From: Bradyrhizobiaceae bacterium
GTDB taxonomy: Bacteria > Pseudomonadota > Alphaproteobacteria > Rhizobiales > Xanthobacteraceae
Direction: 5' to 3'
DNA length: 5,152 nucleotides
Assembly (NCBI GenBank): GCA_016793685.1
Contig: JAEULX010000219.1
Span: forward strand, 1-5,152
The translations under genes and the position numbers were made by a program. Shown here in pieces: positions 1 to 5,152 of the stretch; position 1 is the first letter of the stretch, and the number at the start of each line of letters is the position of its first letter. The notes beneath the pieces were generated by a model, which worked only from the letters and a program-made list of their open reading frames with translations, had not been told where the DNA came from and made no database searches.

Positions 1-1996
1 CGGCTTCGGCGGCGGCCGCCGCGTCGCGGCACGTCTGCGCCGCAGCGCGCGCGCCGCCAAGCTCCGCCTCGAGATCCGCCAGCCGATTGGCTTCGGCGAG
101 CCGCCGCGCCGCGAGAGTCGGGGCGTGGGCGGCGACTGCGAACCCATCCCAGCGCCAGAGGTCGCCCTCCCGCGAAACGAGGCGCTGTCCCGCCTTCAGG
201 CGCTGCGCCAAAGCCTCGCCGTCGGCGCGGTCGACGACGCCGATCTGCGCCAGCCGCCGCTGCAACTCGGGCGGGGCCGCAGCCACATGCTGCGCCAATA
301 CTGCGACGCCTTCCGGCAGCGCCGGATCGCCGCCGTCGCCGGCGGCGGCAAGTCCCCAGCGCATCGGCGCGGTCGGTTCGATCGGCGCATTGAGATCGTC
401 GCCGAGTGCGGCGCCGAGCGCGGTCTCATAGCCCTTCTCGACGCTGACGAGGTCGATGACCGGCGGCCAGAGCTGCTTGGCGTCGACGTGAAGGACCTTG
501 GCCAGCGTCCTCGCCTCGGTCTCCAGGCGATGCACGCGGCGTTCGGCCTCGGCGAGCGGCTGCCGCGTCAGATCATGGTTCTGGCGCGCAGCCGAGTGCG
601 CGGCCTCTGCCTGCAGAGTGGCGGCTTCCGCCGCGGCGAGCGCCGCCGCCGCTGCTTCGGTCGCGCTGGCGAGGCCGGCAAGATCGACAGTCGCCGTCGC
701 CGCGGCCAGCAGTTCGGTCAGCTCGGCGGTGACGCCGGCGAGCTCGGCTTCCGTCCGCCGATGCCGATCCCGATGATTGCGGACCGCCGCTTCGAGCTGG
801 CTGCGCTGCGCCGTCAGCTCGGCGAGCGCCGCCGTGCGTTCCGCAAGCTCGCGTTCGGTCACATCGAGCGCCGCATCGGCCGCGGCGACGCGCTCGTCCG
901 CGCCGGCCCGGCGTTCGGAAGCGGCGCCGGCTTCGCGGCCCAGCGCCTCGCGTTCGGCATCGAGCCGTGCAAGGGTTGCTTCTGCATCGGACAGCAGCCG
1001 CGCTTCCCGGTCGCGATCCGCGGCGGTTTGCGCCATGCGGCGATCGAGTTCGGCCATGCGCTCTTTCGCGCGGGTCTCCTCGCGTTCGAGGGCGTCGCGC
1101 GCGGCGACCAGCCGCTGCAGAGCGGCGGCGGCCCTTGCCTCCGCGTCCCGCAGGTCGGGCAGCTGCGCCGCAGCGATCGCTTGTTGCTTCGCCGTTTCCG
1201 CCTGCTCGGCGGTCCGCGTCGCGAGCTCGCGGATGCTCGCTTCTTCCGCGTGCACGGCTTCGGCCAGTTCCTGCGTCGCCCGCCGGTAGCGGACGTGGAA
1301 CAGGGTCGCCTCGGCTTTGCGCACGTGCTGGGACAGCGCACGGTAACGCACGGCCTGGCGCGCCTGCCGCTTGAGCGAATCGATCTGCTGCGCGAGCTGG
1401 CCGATCACGTCTTCGAGCCGGAGCAGGTTCTGCTCGGCGGCGCGCAGGCGCAGCTCCGCCTCGTGGCGGCGCGCATGCAGGCCGGCGATGCCGGCCGCCT
1501 CTTCCAGCACCCGGCGGCGCTGCTGGGGCTTGGCCTGAACGATTTCGCCGATACGGCCCTGATGGACGAGGGCGGGCGAACGCGCGCCGGTCGATGCGTC
1601 GGCGAACAGAATTTGCACGTCGCGCGCGCGCACCTCGCGGCCGTTCACGCGGTAGGTCGAACCTTCGTCGCGCGTGATCCGGCGCGATACGTCGAGGGTC
1701 TCCTCGCCGTTGAATTGCGCCGGCGCGGTGCGATCGGCATTGTCGATCTGGATCGAGACTTCGGCGGTGTTGCGCGCGGGCCGGTTCTGGTTGCCGGAGA
1801 AGATCACGTCGTCCATGTCGGCGGCGCGCATCGCCTTGTGCGATGCCTCGCCCATGACCCAGCGCAGCGCTTCGACGAGGTTGGACTTCCCGCAGCCGTT
1901 CGGACCGACGACTCCGGTCAGGCCCGGCGCGATGATGAAATCGGTCGGCTCGACGAACGACTTGAATCCGATCAGGCGCAGCCGCGAAAGCTTCAT
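1..1996 (-). CDS. smc: Chromosome segregation/condensation ATPase SMC (3' part outside window)
   Basis: SMC is the DNA-organising ATPase of the bacterial condensin complex (with ScpA and ScpB); it acts in the cytoplasm on the chromosome. The visible 665 residues run in one uninterrupted frame. The N-terminal head shows the Walker A motif GPNGCGKSN at residues 31-39, R57 in the conserved KAMRAADM context (R-loop) and the Q-loop VHQGRIGEI with Q146, followed by RRRVLEEAAGI at 160-170. From about 170 to 495 the protein is rich in Ala, Glu, Arg and Gln, as expected for the first coiled coil. The hinge begins near residue 500; W510-PPVIDLVSVEKGYE and ALGAALGDDL are typical hinge sequence, and LVSREGDLWRWDG at 606-618 closes it. 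The second coiled coil starts near 628 and runs off the window. Bacterial SMC proteins are about 1150-1200 residues, so roughly 500 residues, including the signature motif and Walker B, are missing. The start MKLSRLRLIGFKSF is the canonical SMC N terminus. Identification is very secure; the exact domain borders are estimates. Confidence 0.97.
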   Translation of the reverse strand, partial: MKLSRLRLIGFKSFVEPTDFIIAPGLTGVVGPNGCGKSNLVEALRWVMGEASHKAMRAADMDDVIFSGNQNRPARNTAEVSIQIDNADRTAPAQFNGEETLDVSRRITRDEGSTYRVNGREVRARDVQILFADASTGARSPALVHQGRIGEIVQAKPQQRRRVLEEAAGIAGLHARRHEAELRLRAAEQNLLRLEDVIGQLAQQIDSLKRQARQAVRYRALSQHVRKAEATLFHVRYRRATQELAEAVHAEEASIRELATRTAEQAETAKQQAIAAAQLPDLRDAEARAAAALQRLVAARDALEREETRAKERMAELDRRMAQTAADRDREARLLSDAEATLARLDAEREALGREAGAASERRAGADERVAAADAALDVTERELAERTAALAELTAQRSQLEAAVRNHRDRHRRTEAELAGVTAELTELLAAATATVDLAGLASATEAAAAALAAAEAATLQAEAAHSAARQNHDLTRQPLAEAERRVHRLETEARTLAKVLHVDAKQLWPPVIDLVSVEKGYETALGAALGDDLNAPIEPTAPMRWGLAAAGDGGDPALPEGVAVLAQHVAAAPPELQRRLAQIGVVDRADGEALAQRLKAGQRLVSREGDLWRWDGFAVAAHAPTLAARRLAEANRLADLEAELGGARAAAQTCRDAAAAAEA

Positions 1997-2247
1997 CGCG
2001 CATCGTCTCCGTGCGGATGGCGCATGCCTTTTCCGCTACGCAATGCGTGCGCCTGCGCAGGCCTTATCCGGGACGGGCCCGGCCAGGATCGAATCAAAAG
2101 TTGCCGCATCGAGCGGAGCATGAATGAGACGGCGCGACAAACGCAACAGGCGCGGCGGCTTGTCCCGCGTTTTGTAACGGCGACGCTGCGCCGCCGGCGG
2201 CCGCCGCGGATTACGACCGCGCTGCGGCAATCGCCCTTAAGTCATTG
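1997..2247. other. Intergenic gap between dsbA and smc
   Basis: This 251-base gap separates the dsbA stop from the smc start, both on the minus strand. It is long for a tightly packed operon, so smc may have its own promoter here, but I see no convincing -35/-10 pair. It holds GC-rich self-complementary sequence around 2191-2209 (including the palindrome CCGCCGGCGG at 2191-2200), a 5-bp stem CGCGG/CCGCG at 2205-2221, and an imperfect inverted repeat ACAAACGC/GCGTTTTGT at 2138-2175. A minus-strand open frame of 64 codons (2036-2230) begins with TTG, has no clear ribosome binding site, is Arg/Pro-rich and resembles no family I know, so it is not called as a gene. Confidence 0.5.
2005..2010 (-). 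promoter_or_regulatory. Probable ribosome binding site of smc
   Basis: GGAGAC on the minus strand ends 8 bases before the ATG at 1996. The purine-rich core GGAG fits a Shine-Dalgarno site at slightly long spacing. An ATG at 2003 lies closer to it but is in another reading frame, which does not encode SMC, so the site is assigned to the start at 1996. Confidence 0.5.
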
Positions 2248-2259
2248 TCATGACTTAAG
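2236..2259. repeat. Perfect 10-bp inverted repeat across the dsbA stop codon
   Basis: CTTAAGTCAT at 2236-2245 is the exact reverse complement of ATGACTTAAG at 2250-2259, with only four bases (TGTC) between. In the dsbA transcript this would fold into a 10-bp hairpin with a GACA loop. The TGA stop codon (2250-2248) sits at the loop edge, and the last codons of dsbA form one arm. The stem is A/T-rich, unlike the surroundings. It is not followed by a T-run on either strand, so it is not a standard intrinsic terminator. It may protect the 3' end of the mRNA, attenuate read-through into smc, or be a protein-binding palindrome. The structure is certain in sequence; its role is unknown. Confidence 0.6.
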
Positions 2260-2889
2260 ATGTTTCTCGATCACCTTCTCGAATTCGGAGAACGGCTGGG
2301 CGCCCATGAGGCGCTCGCCATTGACGAAGAAAGTGGGCGTCGCCTGGATTTTGAACTTGTCGGCCCCGCGCTTGCGCACCTCTTCGAGCTCGTCGAGCAG
2401 CTTCTGATTCGACAGGCACTCATCGAAGGTCTGCTGGGTGAAGCCCGCCTGCTTGGCGATCGCGAACAACGCGGGAATCGGGTTCGGCACCACCCATTTG
2501 CTGGCCTGGGCGAACAGCGTTTCGACCAGCGAGTAATACTTGTCCTTGCCGGCGCAGCGGGCGAGCATGAACGCGCCGGCGGCGAGCGGGTCGAGCGGGA
2601 ATTCGCGCAGGATGTAGCGCACCTTCCCGGTGTCGATGTAGCGCTCCTTGATCTGCGGAAGCGTGTGAACGCTGAAGTCCGCACAATGACCGCAGGTCAT
2701 CGACGCGTATTCGACGATGGTCACCGGTGCGCTGTCCGAGCCGAGGATGATGTCGCCGAGCTTGCTCGGCTGCATCAGTTCGGCGACGTCGACCTCGTCG
2801 GCGCGCGCGACGGATAGACCGACACAGGTGGCGAGTACGAGCGAGACGCCGCCATAAACGACGTCGCGACGGGTCAGCTGTACGTTCAT
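2248..2889 (-). CDS. dsbA: DsbA-family periplasmic thiol:disulfide oxidoreductase
   Basis: This 213-residue protein probably forms or rearranges disulfide bonds in proteins exported to the periplasm. It has a thioredoxin-fold active site C66-G-H-C69 in the context EYASMTCGHCADF, and the cis-proline loop QATPTFFVNG with T184-P185, which normally sits against the active site. Two further cysteines, C112 (LARCAGK) and C158 (DECLSN), lie in the inserted helical region; a second disulfide is known in some alphaproteobacterial DsbA proteins, so they may pair. The N terminus carries a signal peptide: T6-R7-R8-D9-V10-V11, a hydrophobic stretch at 10-28, and a cleavage site ARA before D31. The start is fixed by an in-frame TGA two codons upstream. 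A DsbA-like gene just upstream of smc is a common alphaproteobacterial arrangement, though no functional link is established. The active site is CGHC, not the CPHC of E. coli DsbA, so redox strength and direction (oxidase or isomerase/reductase) cannot be read from sequence. The family is secure; the symbol is used in the broad sense. Confidence 0.93.
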   Translation of the reverse strand: MNVQLTRRDVVYGGVSLVLATCVGLSVARADEVDVAELMQPSKLGDIILGSDSAPVTIVEYASMTCGHCADFSVHTLPQIKERYIDTGKVRYILREFPLDPLAAGAFMLARCAGKDKYYSLVETLFAQASKWVVPNPIPALFAIAKQAGFTQQTFDECLSNQKLLDELEEVRKRGADKFKIQATPTFFVNGERLMGAQPFSEFEKVIEKHLKS

Positions 2890-2892
2890 CCG

Positions 2893-2898
2893 TCACCT
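2893..2898 (-). promoter_or_regulatory. Probable ribosome binding site of dsbA, short spacing
   Basis: AGGTGA on the minus strand lies only three bases before the ATG at 2889, which is tighter than usual. Its last three bases are also an in-frame TGA stop, so no longer N-terminal extension is possible, and there is no other ATG until residue 39. The start is therefore well supported despite the spacing. Confidence 0.5.
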
Positions 2899-2963
2899 GC
2901 AGGGGTAAGAAACGGCGGTTGCAACGCTCAAATCGGTAGCGGGTTTGACCCCTGATGGCAATC

Positions 2964-2983
2964 TTGGCCGGTTGTATGGCCAA
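2964..2983. repeat. Inverted repeat TTGGCC-N8-GGCCAA upstream of dsbA
   Basis: TTGGCC (2964-2969) and GGCCAA (2978-2983) form a perfect 6-bp inverted repeat with an 8-base spacer, and another GGCC follows at 2987-2990. It lies 75-94 bases upstream of the dsbA start, in the interval expected to hold the dsbA promoter. A dyad of this size could be an operator for a dimeric regulator or a weak RNA hairpin. I see no strong -35/-10 pair nearby to anchor it, and GGCC is common in GC-rich DNA, so the role is only suggested. Confidence 0.3.
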
Positions 2984-3030
2984 ATCGGCCTTGGTCACGT
3001 TTTTTTTGATGGGTGAGGGCCGCGCAGGCT

Positions 3031-3060
3031 CGGCCGCGGGGCAAAGATCGCCCGCGGCCG
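3031..3060. repeat. Strong GC hairpin downstream of ybdD (possible transcription end)
   Basis: CGGCCGCGGG (3031-3040) and CCCGCGGCCG (3051-3060) are exact reverse complements around a 10-base loop. Read on the minus strand it lies about 35 bases after the ybdD stop, where the cstA-ybdD transcript should end. The bases that follow on that strand are AGCCTGCGCGG, not a T-run, so it lacks the second half of an intrinsic terminator. It could still block 3' exonucleases or act with Rho. On the plus strand it is followed by TTTCC, a weak tail, but no plus-strand gene is present to use it. Confidence 0.5.
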
Positions 3061-3070
3061 TTTCCTGTCA

Positions 3071-3086
3071 CGCTCGACAACGAGCG
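3071..3086. repeat. Short hairpin just after ybdD
   Basis: CGCTCG (3071-3076) and CGAGCG (3081-3086) form a perfect 6-bp stem with a 4-base loop, five bases past the tandem stops of ybdD. With the larger hairpin at 3031-3060 it makes a tandem pair in the 3' untranslated region of the cstA-ybdD transcript. There is no T-run after it, so it is not a classical terminator by itself. Confidence 0.45.
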
Positions 3087-3093
3087 CGGATTA

Positions 3094-3294
3094 TCAGCAG
3101 CACCCGCGGAAGCGCCCTCTGCCTACGGCATAGCGCGCCTCCTGCCGATCGCGGAAAAACTCCTCGTAGCTCATGATCGGCTCGTCGGGATGGGTCCGCT
3201 TACGATGCTCGACATAGGTGTCGTAGTCGGGAATGCCGACCATGAGACGGGCCGTGCGCACGGCCCATCCTGTCAGGTTGAGCGTATCAGGCAT
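3094..3294 (-). CDS. ybdD: YbdD/YjiX-family small protein, partner of CstA
   Basis: A 66-residue protein of the YbdD/YjiX family (DUF466), which in E. coli and many proteobacteria is encoded directly after cstA or btsT. The family signature is clear: RLMVGIPDYDTYVEH at residues 16-30, THPDEPIMSYEEFFRDRQ at 34-51, ARY at 53-55 and a C-terminal CC pair. Its length matches the usual 65 or so residues. There is no signal peptide or membrane span, so it should be cytoplasmic. Its biochemical role is not well defined; constant pairing with CstA-type transporters suggests that it helps or regulates pyruvate uptake, which is inference. The ATG lies inside the end of cstA (8-base overlap, ATGCCTGA), and GAGG seven bases upstream supports this start. 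Translation ends at TGA followed at once by an in-frame TAA. The short length hides it easily, but the family match is strong. Confidence 0.93.
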   Translation of the reverse strand: MPDTLNLTGWAVRTARLMVGIPDYDTYVEHRKRTHPDEPIMSYEEFFRDRQEARYAVGRGRFRGCC

Positions 3295-5152
3295 GGGCGG
3301 GCCTCGCGCTGCCGGCCGGTTCGCCGATTTCGACGGCGGTGGAGCGCGGCGTGCCGAGCGCCCGGCGAATGCTGACGATGCCGAAGACCGCAATCGCGAT
3401 CACGACGGCGACGAACAAGAAGGCCATGCCCGCGTTCACGTAGTCGTTGGTCACCACGCGATGCATTTCCTCGATGGTCTTCGCCGGCGCGAGCACCTTT
3501 CCGGCGGCGAGCGCATCGCCGAACACCCGCGCATGGGCGAGGAAACCGATGCTCGGGGTCGCGCTGAAGATCTTCTGCAGGCCAGCGGTGAGCGTGCAGG
3601 CCAGCAGCCACAGCGTCGGCAGAATGGTGACCCATGCGTAACGCTCGCGCTTCATCTTGAACAACACGACGGTGCACAAGGTGAGCGCGATCGCCGCCAG
3701 CATCTGGTTGGAGATGCCGAACAGCGGCCACAGCGTGTTGATGCCGCCGAGCGGATCGATGACGCCCTGGTAGAGGAAGTATCCCCAGAGCAGCGCCGCG
3801 AGCCCCGAGCCGATCAGGTTGTTGGTCCATGACTCGGTGTTGCGGAAGCCCGGTGCGACGGTGCCGACCATGTCCTGGATCATGAAGCGGGTCACGCGGG
3901 TGCCGGCGTCGACGGTGGTCAGGATGAACAGCGCCTCGAACAGGATGGCGAAGTGGTACCACAGGCCCATCAGGGTCTGGCCGCCGAGCAGGCCCGAGAG
4001 GATGTGCGCCATGCCGACGGCAAGCGTCGGGGCGCCGCCAGTGCGCGACAGCACGGTGTGCTCGCCGACATCCTTGGCGATCTGCGTCAGCATGTCCGGC
4101 GTGATGGCGAAGCCCCAGCCGGAAATCACCTGCGCCGCCTGCGCGACATTGGTGCCGATCAGGCCCGCCGGGCTGTTCATGGCGAAATAGACGCCGGGCT
4201 CGATCACCGTGGCGCTGATCAGCGCCATGATGGCGACGAAGGACTCCATCAGCATGCCGCCATAGCCGACGAAGCGGAGCTGGCCTTCGTTCTCGATCAG
4301 CTTCGGCGTCGTGCCGGAGGCGATCAGGGAGTGGAAACCCGATACCGCGCCGCAGGCGATGGTGATGAAGAGGAAGGGAAACAGGGTGCCGGCCCACACC
4401 GGCCCGCTGCCGTCGACGAAGCGGGTGACCGCCGGCATTTTCAGGTCGGGGCGCACGACGATGATGCCGATCGCGAGCAGCGTGATCGTGCCGATCTTGA
4501 GGAAGGTGGAGAGATAGTCGCGCGGCGCGAGCAGCAGCCACACGGGCAGGACCGAGGCGACGAAGCCATAGCCGATGATCGCGAGCGCGAGGTTTTCGCC
4601 GGACCAGTTGAACAGCCGGGCGAGTTCCGGCGTCTCGGAGACGGTGCGGCCATAGAACAACGCGGCCATCAGCAGGATAAAGCCGATGACCGACATTTCG
4701 CCGATGCGGCCGGGACGGATAAACCGGCTGTAGACTCCCATCAAGATCGCGATCGGAATCGTCGAGACCACGGCGAAGGTGCCCCACGGGCTTCCCACCA
4801 GCGCCTTGACGACGACCAGCGCCAGCACGGCGAGCAGGATGATCATGATCAGCAGGACGCCGATCAGCGCGATGCCGCCGGCGACCGGGCCCATCTCGGA
4901 ACGGATCATGTCGCCGAGCGAGCGGCCGTCGCGGCGCGTCGACAGGAACAGGACAGTGAAGTCTTGCACGGCGCCGGCAAACACGACGCCCGCGAGGATC
5001 CACAGCGTTCCCGGCAAATACCCCATCTGTGCGGCGAGCACCGGTCCGACCAGCGGGCCGGCGCCGGCGATGGCCGCGAAATGATGCCCGAAGACCACGT
5101 ACTTGTTGGTCGGGACGTAATCGAGGCCATCGTTATGCCGCTGCGCCGGGGT
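3287..5152 (-). CDS. cstA: Carbon starvation protein CstA, pyruvate/peptide transporter (5' end outside window)
   Basis: CstA is an inner-membrane transporter of the carbon starvation family (TC 2.A.114); E. coli CstA and its relative BtsT take up pyruvate with protons, and CstA was first linked to peptide use during starvation. The visible 621 residues begin TPAQRHNDGLDYVPTNKY, which matches E. coli CstA near residue 69, so only about 65-70 N-terminal residues are missing (E. coli protein: 701). Family blocks in order, numbered within the fragment: GHHFAAIAGAGPLVGP at 22-37, STRRDGRSLGDMI at 71-83, LPVWLLLAPRDYLSTFLKIG at 202-221, SGFHSLIASGTTPK at 271-284, YGGMLMESFVAIMAL at 297-311, and TTVDAGTRVTRF at 412-423 in the C-terminal domain. 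Many hydrophobic spans alternate with short loops, as expected of a multi-pass carrier. A GTG at 5098 is internal: homology continues upstream of it to the window edge. The last hydrophobic span is followed by a short polar tail. The stop overlaps the ybdD start. No promoter is visible, since it lies outside the window. Pyruvate is the likely substrate; peptide transport cannot be excluded. Confidence 0.97.
   Translation of the reverse strand, partial: TPAQRHNDGLDYVPTNKYVVFGHHFAAIAGAGPLVGPVLAAQMGYLPGTLWILAGVVFAGAVQDFTVLFLSTRRDGRSLGDMIRSEMGPVAGGIALIGVLLIMIILLAVLALVVVKALVGSPWGTFAVVSTIPIAILMGVYSRFIRPGRIGEMSVIGFILLMAALFYGRTVSETPELARLFNWSGENLALAIIGYGFVASVLPVWLLLAPRDYLSTFLKIGTITLLAIGIIVVRPDLKMPAVTRFVDGSGPVWAGTLFPFLFITIACGAVSGFHSLIASGTTPKLIENEGQLRFVGYGGMLMESFVAIMALISATVIEPGVYFAMNSPAGLIGTNVAQAAQVISGWGFAITPDMLTQIAKDVGEHTVLSRTGGAPTLAVGMAHILSGLLGGQTLMGLWYHFAILFEALFILTTVDAGTRVTRFMIQDMVGTVAPGFRNTESWTNNLIGSGLAALLWGYFLYQGVIDPLGGINTLWPLFGISNQMLAAIALTLCTVVLFKMKRERYAWVTILPTLWLLACTLTAGLQKIFSATPSIGFLAHARVFGDALAAGKVLAPAKTIEEMHRVVTNDYVNAGMAFLFVAVVIAIAVFGIVSIRRALGTPRSTAVEIGEPAGSARPAHA
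3302..3305 (-). promoter_or_regulatory. Ribosome binding site of ybdD, inside cstA
   Basis: GAGG on the minus strand sits seven bases before the ybdD ATG at 3294 and lies inside the last codons of cstA. This is good Shine-Dalgarno spacing. It selects this start over an upstream in-frame extension and fits re-initiation by ribosomes that finish cstA. Confidence 0.55.

Noticed and set aside
573..2003. A minus-strand open frame of 476 codons starting at an ATG just before the smc start.
   Set aside because: It is a shifted frame within smc with a highly Arg-rich, low-complexity product. The SMC frame from 1996 carries Walker A, Q-loop and hinge motifs without interruption.
2000..2100. Possible smc promoter (TTGATT and GATAAG on the minus strand).
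   Set aside because: The two boxes are more than 20 bases apart, too far for a normal promoter, and each matches poorly.
2036..2230. A 64-codon minus-strand open frame in the dsbA-smc gap.
   Set aside because: TTG start, no clear Shine-Dalgarno site, Arg/Pro-rich composition and no family resemblance. A real small gene is not excluded, but nothing supports it.
125..2407. A plus-strand open frame of 760 codons opposite smc, running into dsbA.
   Set aside because: Within smc it is in exact codon register with the sense gene, so antisense stops would need sense TTA, CTA or TCA codons, which are rare in such GC-rich DNA. Its protein is Arg/Gly/Leu-rich with no recognisable domain, whereas the opposite strand encodes clear SMC motifs.
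2260..2817. A plus-strand open frame of 185 codons opposite dsbA.
   Set aside because: It is the codon-registered antisense shadow of dsbA, with no ribosome binding site or known domain.
2818..2835. Lipobox-like LATC in the DsbA signal peptide.
   Set aside because: The residue before Cys is Thr, not Gly, Ala or Ser, and a good signal peptidase I site (ARA before D31) follows.
2955..3176. Plus-strand open frames (from 2955 and 3013) across the dsbA-ybdD gap.
   Set aside because: They run through an 8-T tract and two hairpins and into the antisense of ybdD, and they have no recognisable product.
3273..5003. A minus-strand open frame of 576 codons overlapping cstA.
   Set aside because: It is the shifted frame of cstA: Arg/His/Pro-rich and without membrane spans or motifs. 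The true frame matches CstA throughout.
5096..5098. GTG as a possible start codon for cstA.
   Set aside because: The 18 codons upstream, to the window edge, match conserved CstA sequence (TPAQRHNDGLDYVPTNKY), so this codon is an internal valine.

Overview
The window is GC-rich DNA from a Gram-negative proteobacterium, most likely an alphaproteobacterium (possibly Hyphomicrobiales). The main evidence is the dsbA-smc gene pair, which is typical of that class, together with strong G/C third-position codon use and the protein sequences themselves. Genus cannot be decided from sequence alone. All four genes I can support lie on the minus strand, so transcription runs from right to left as printed. 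Two of the genes are cut by the window edges.

Right part (3094-5152): a carbon-starvation/pyruvate transporter gene (cstA, missing only its N-terminal tip) overlaps by 8 bases the small gene for its usual companion, a YbdD/YjiX-family protein of 66 residues. This is a compact, translationally coupled pair expected to make a proton-driven pyruvate (possibly peptide) uptake system in the inner membrane.

Middle (2890-3093): about 200 bases that separate the two gene pairs. It holds two perfect hairpins just after ybdD, an A-rich tract (on the coding strand) and a TTGGCC/GGCCAA inverted repeat upstream of dsbA. This is where transcription of cstA-ybdD would be expected to end and that of dsbA to begin.

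Left part (1-2889): a periplasmic DsbA-like thiol:disulfide oxidoreductase with a twin-arginine-like signal peptide, then a 251-base gap, then smc, the chromosome condensation ATPase. Only the first 665 residues of SMC are present: N-terminal ATPase half, first coiled coil, hinge and the start of the returning coil. A 10-bp perfect inverted repeat straddles the dsbA stop codon.

This is mostly ordinary core-genome content, and I found no sign of a mobile element, CRISPR array, RNA gene or new defence-type system. The points worth a second look are the non-coding hairpins, the gene order (cstA-ybdD directly upstream of dsbA-smc) and the Tat-like signal of the DsbA protein. Long open frames opposite smc and cstA are explained by codon bias.
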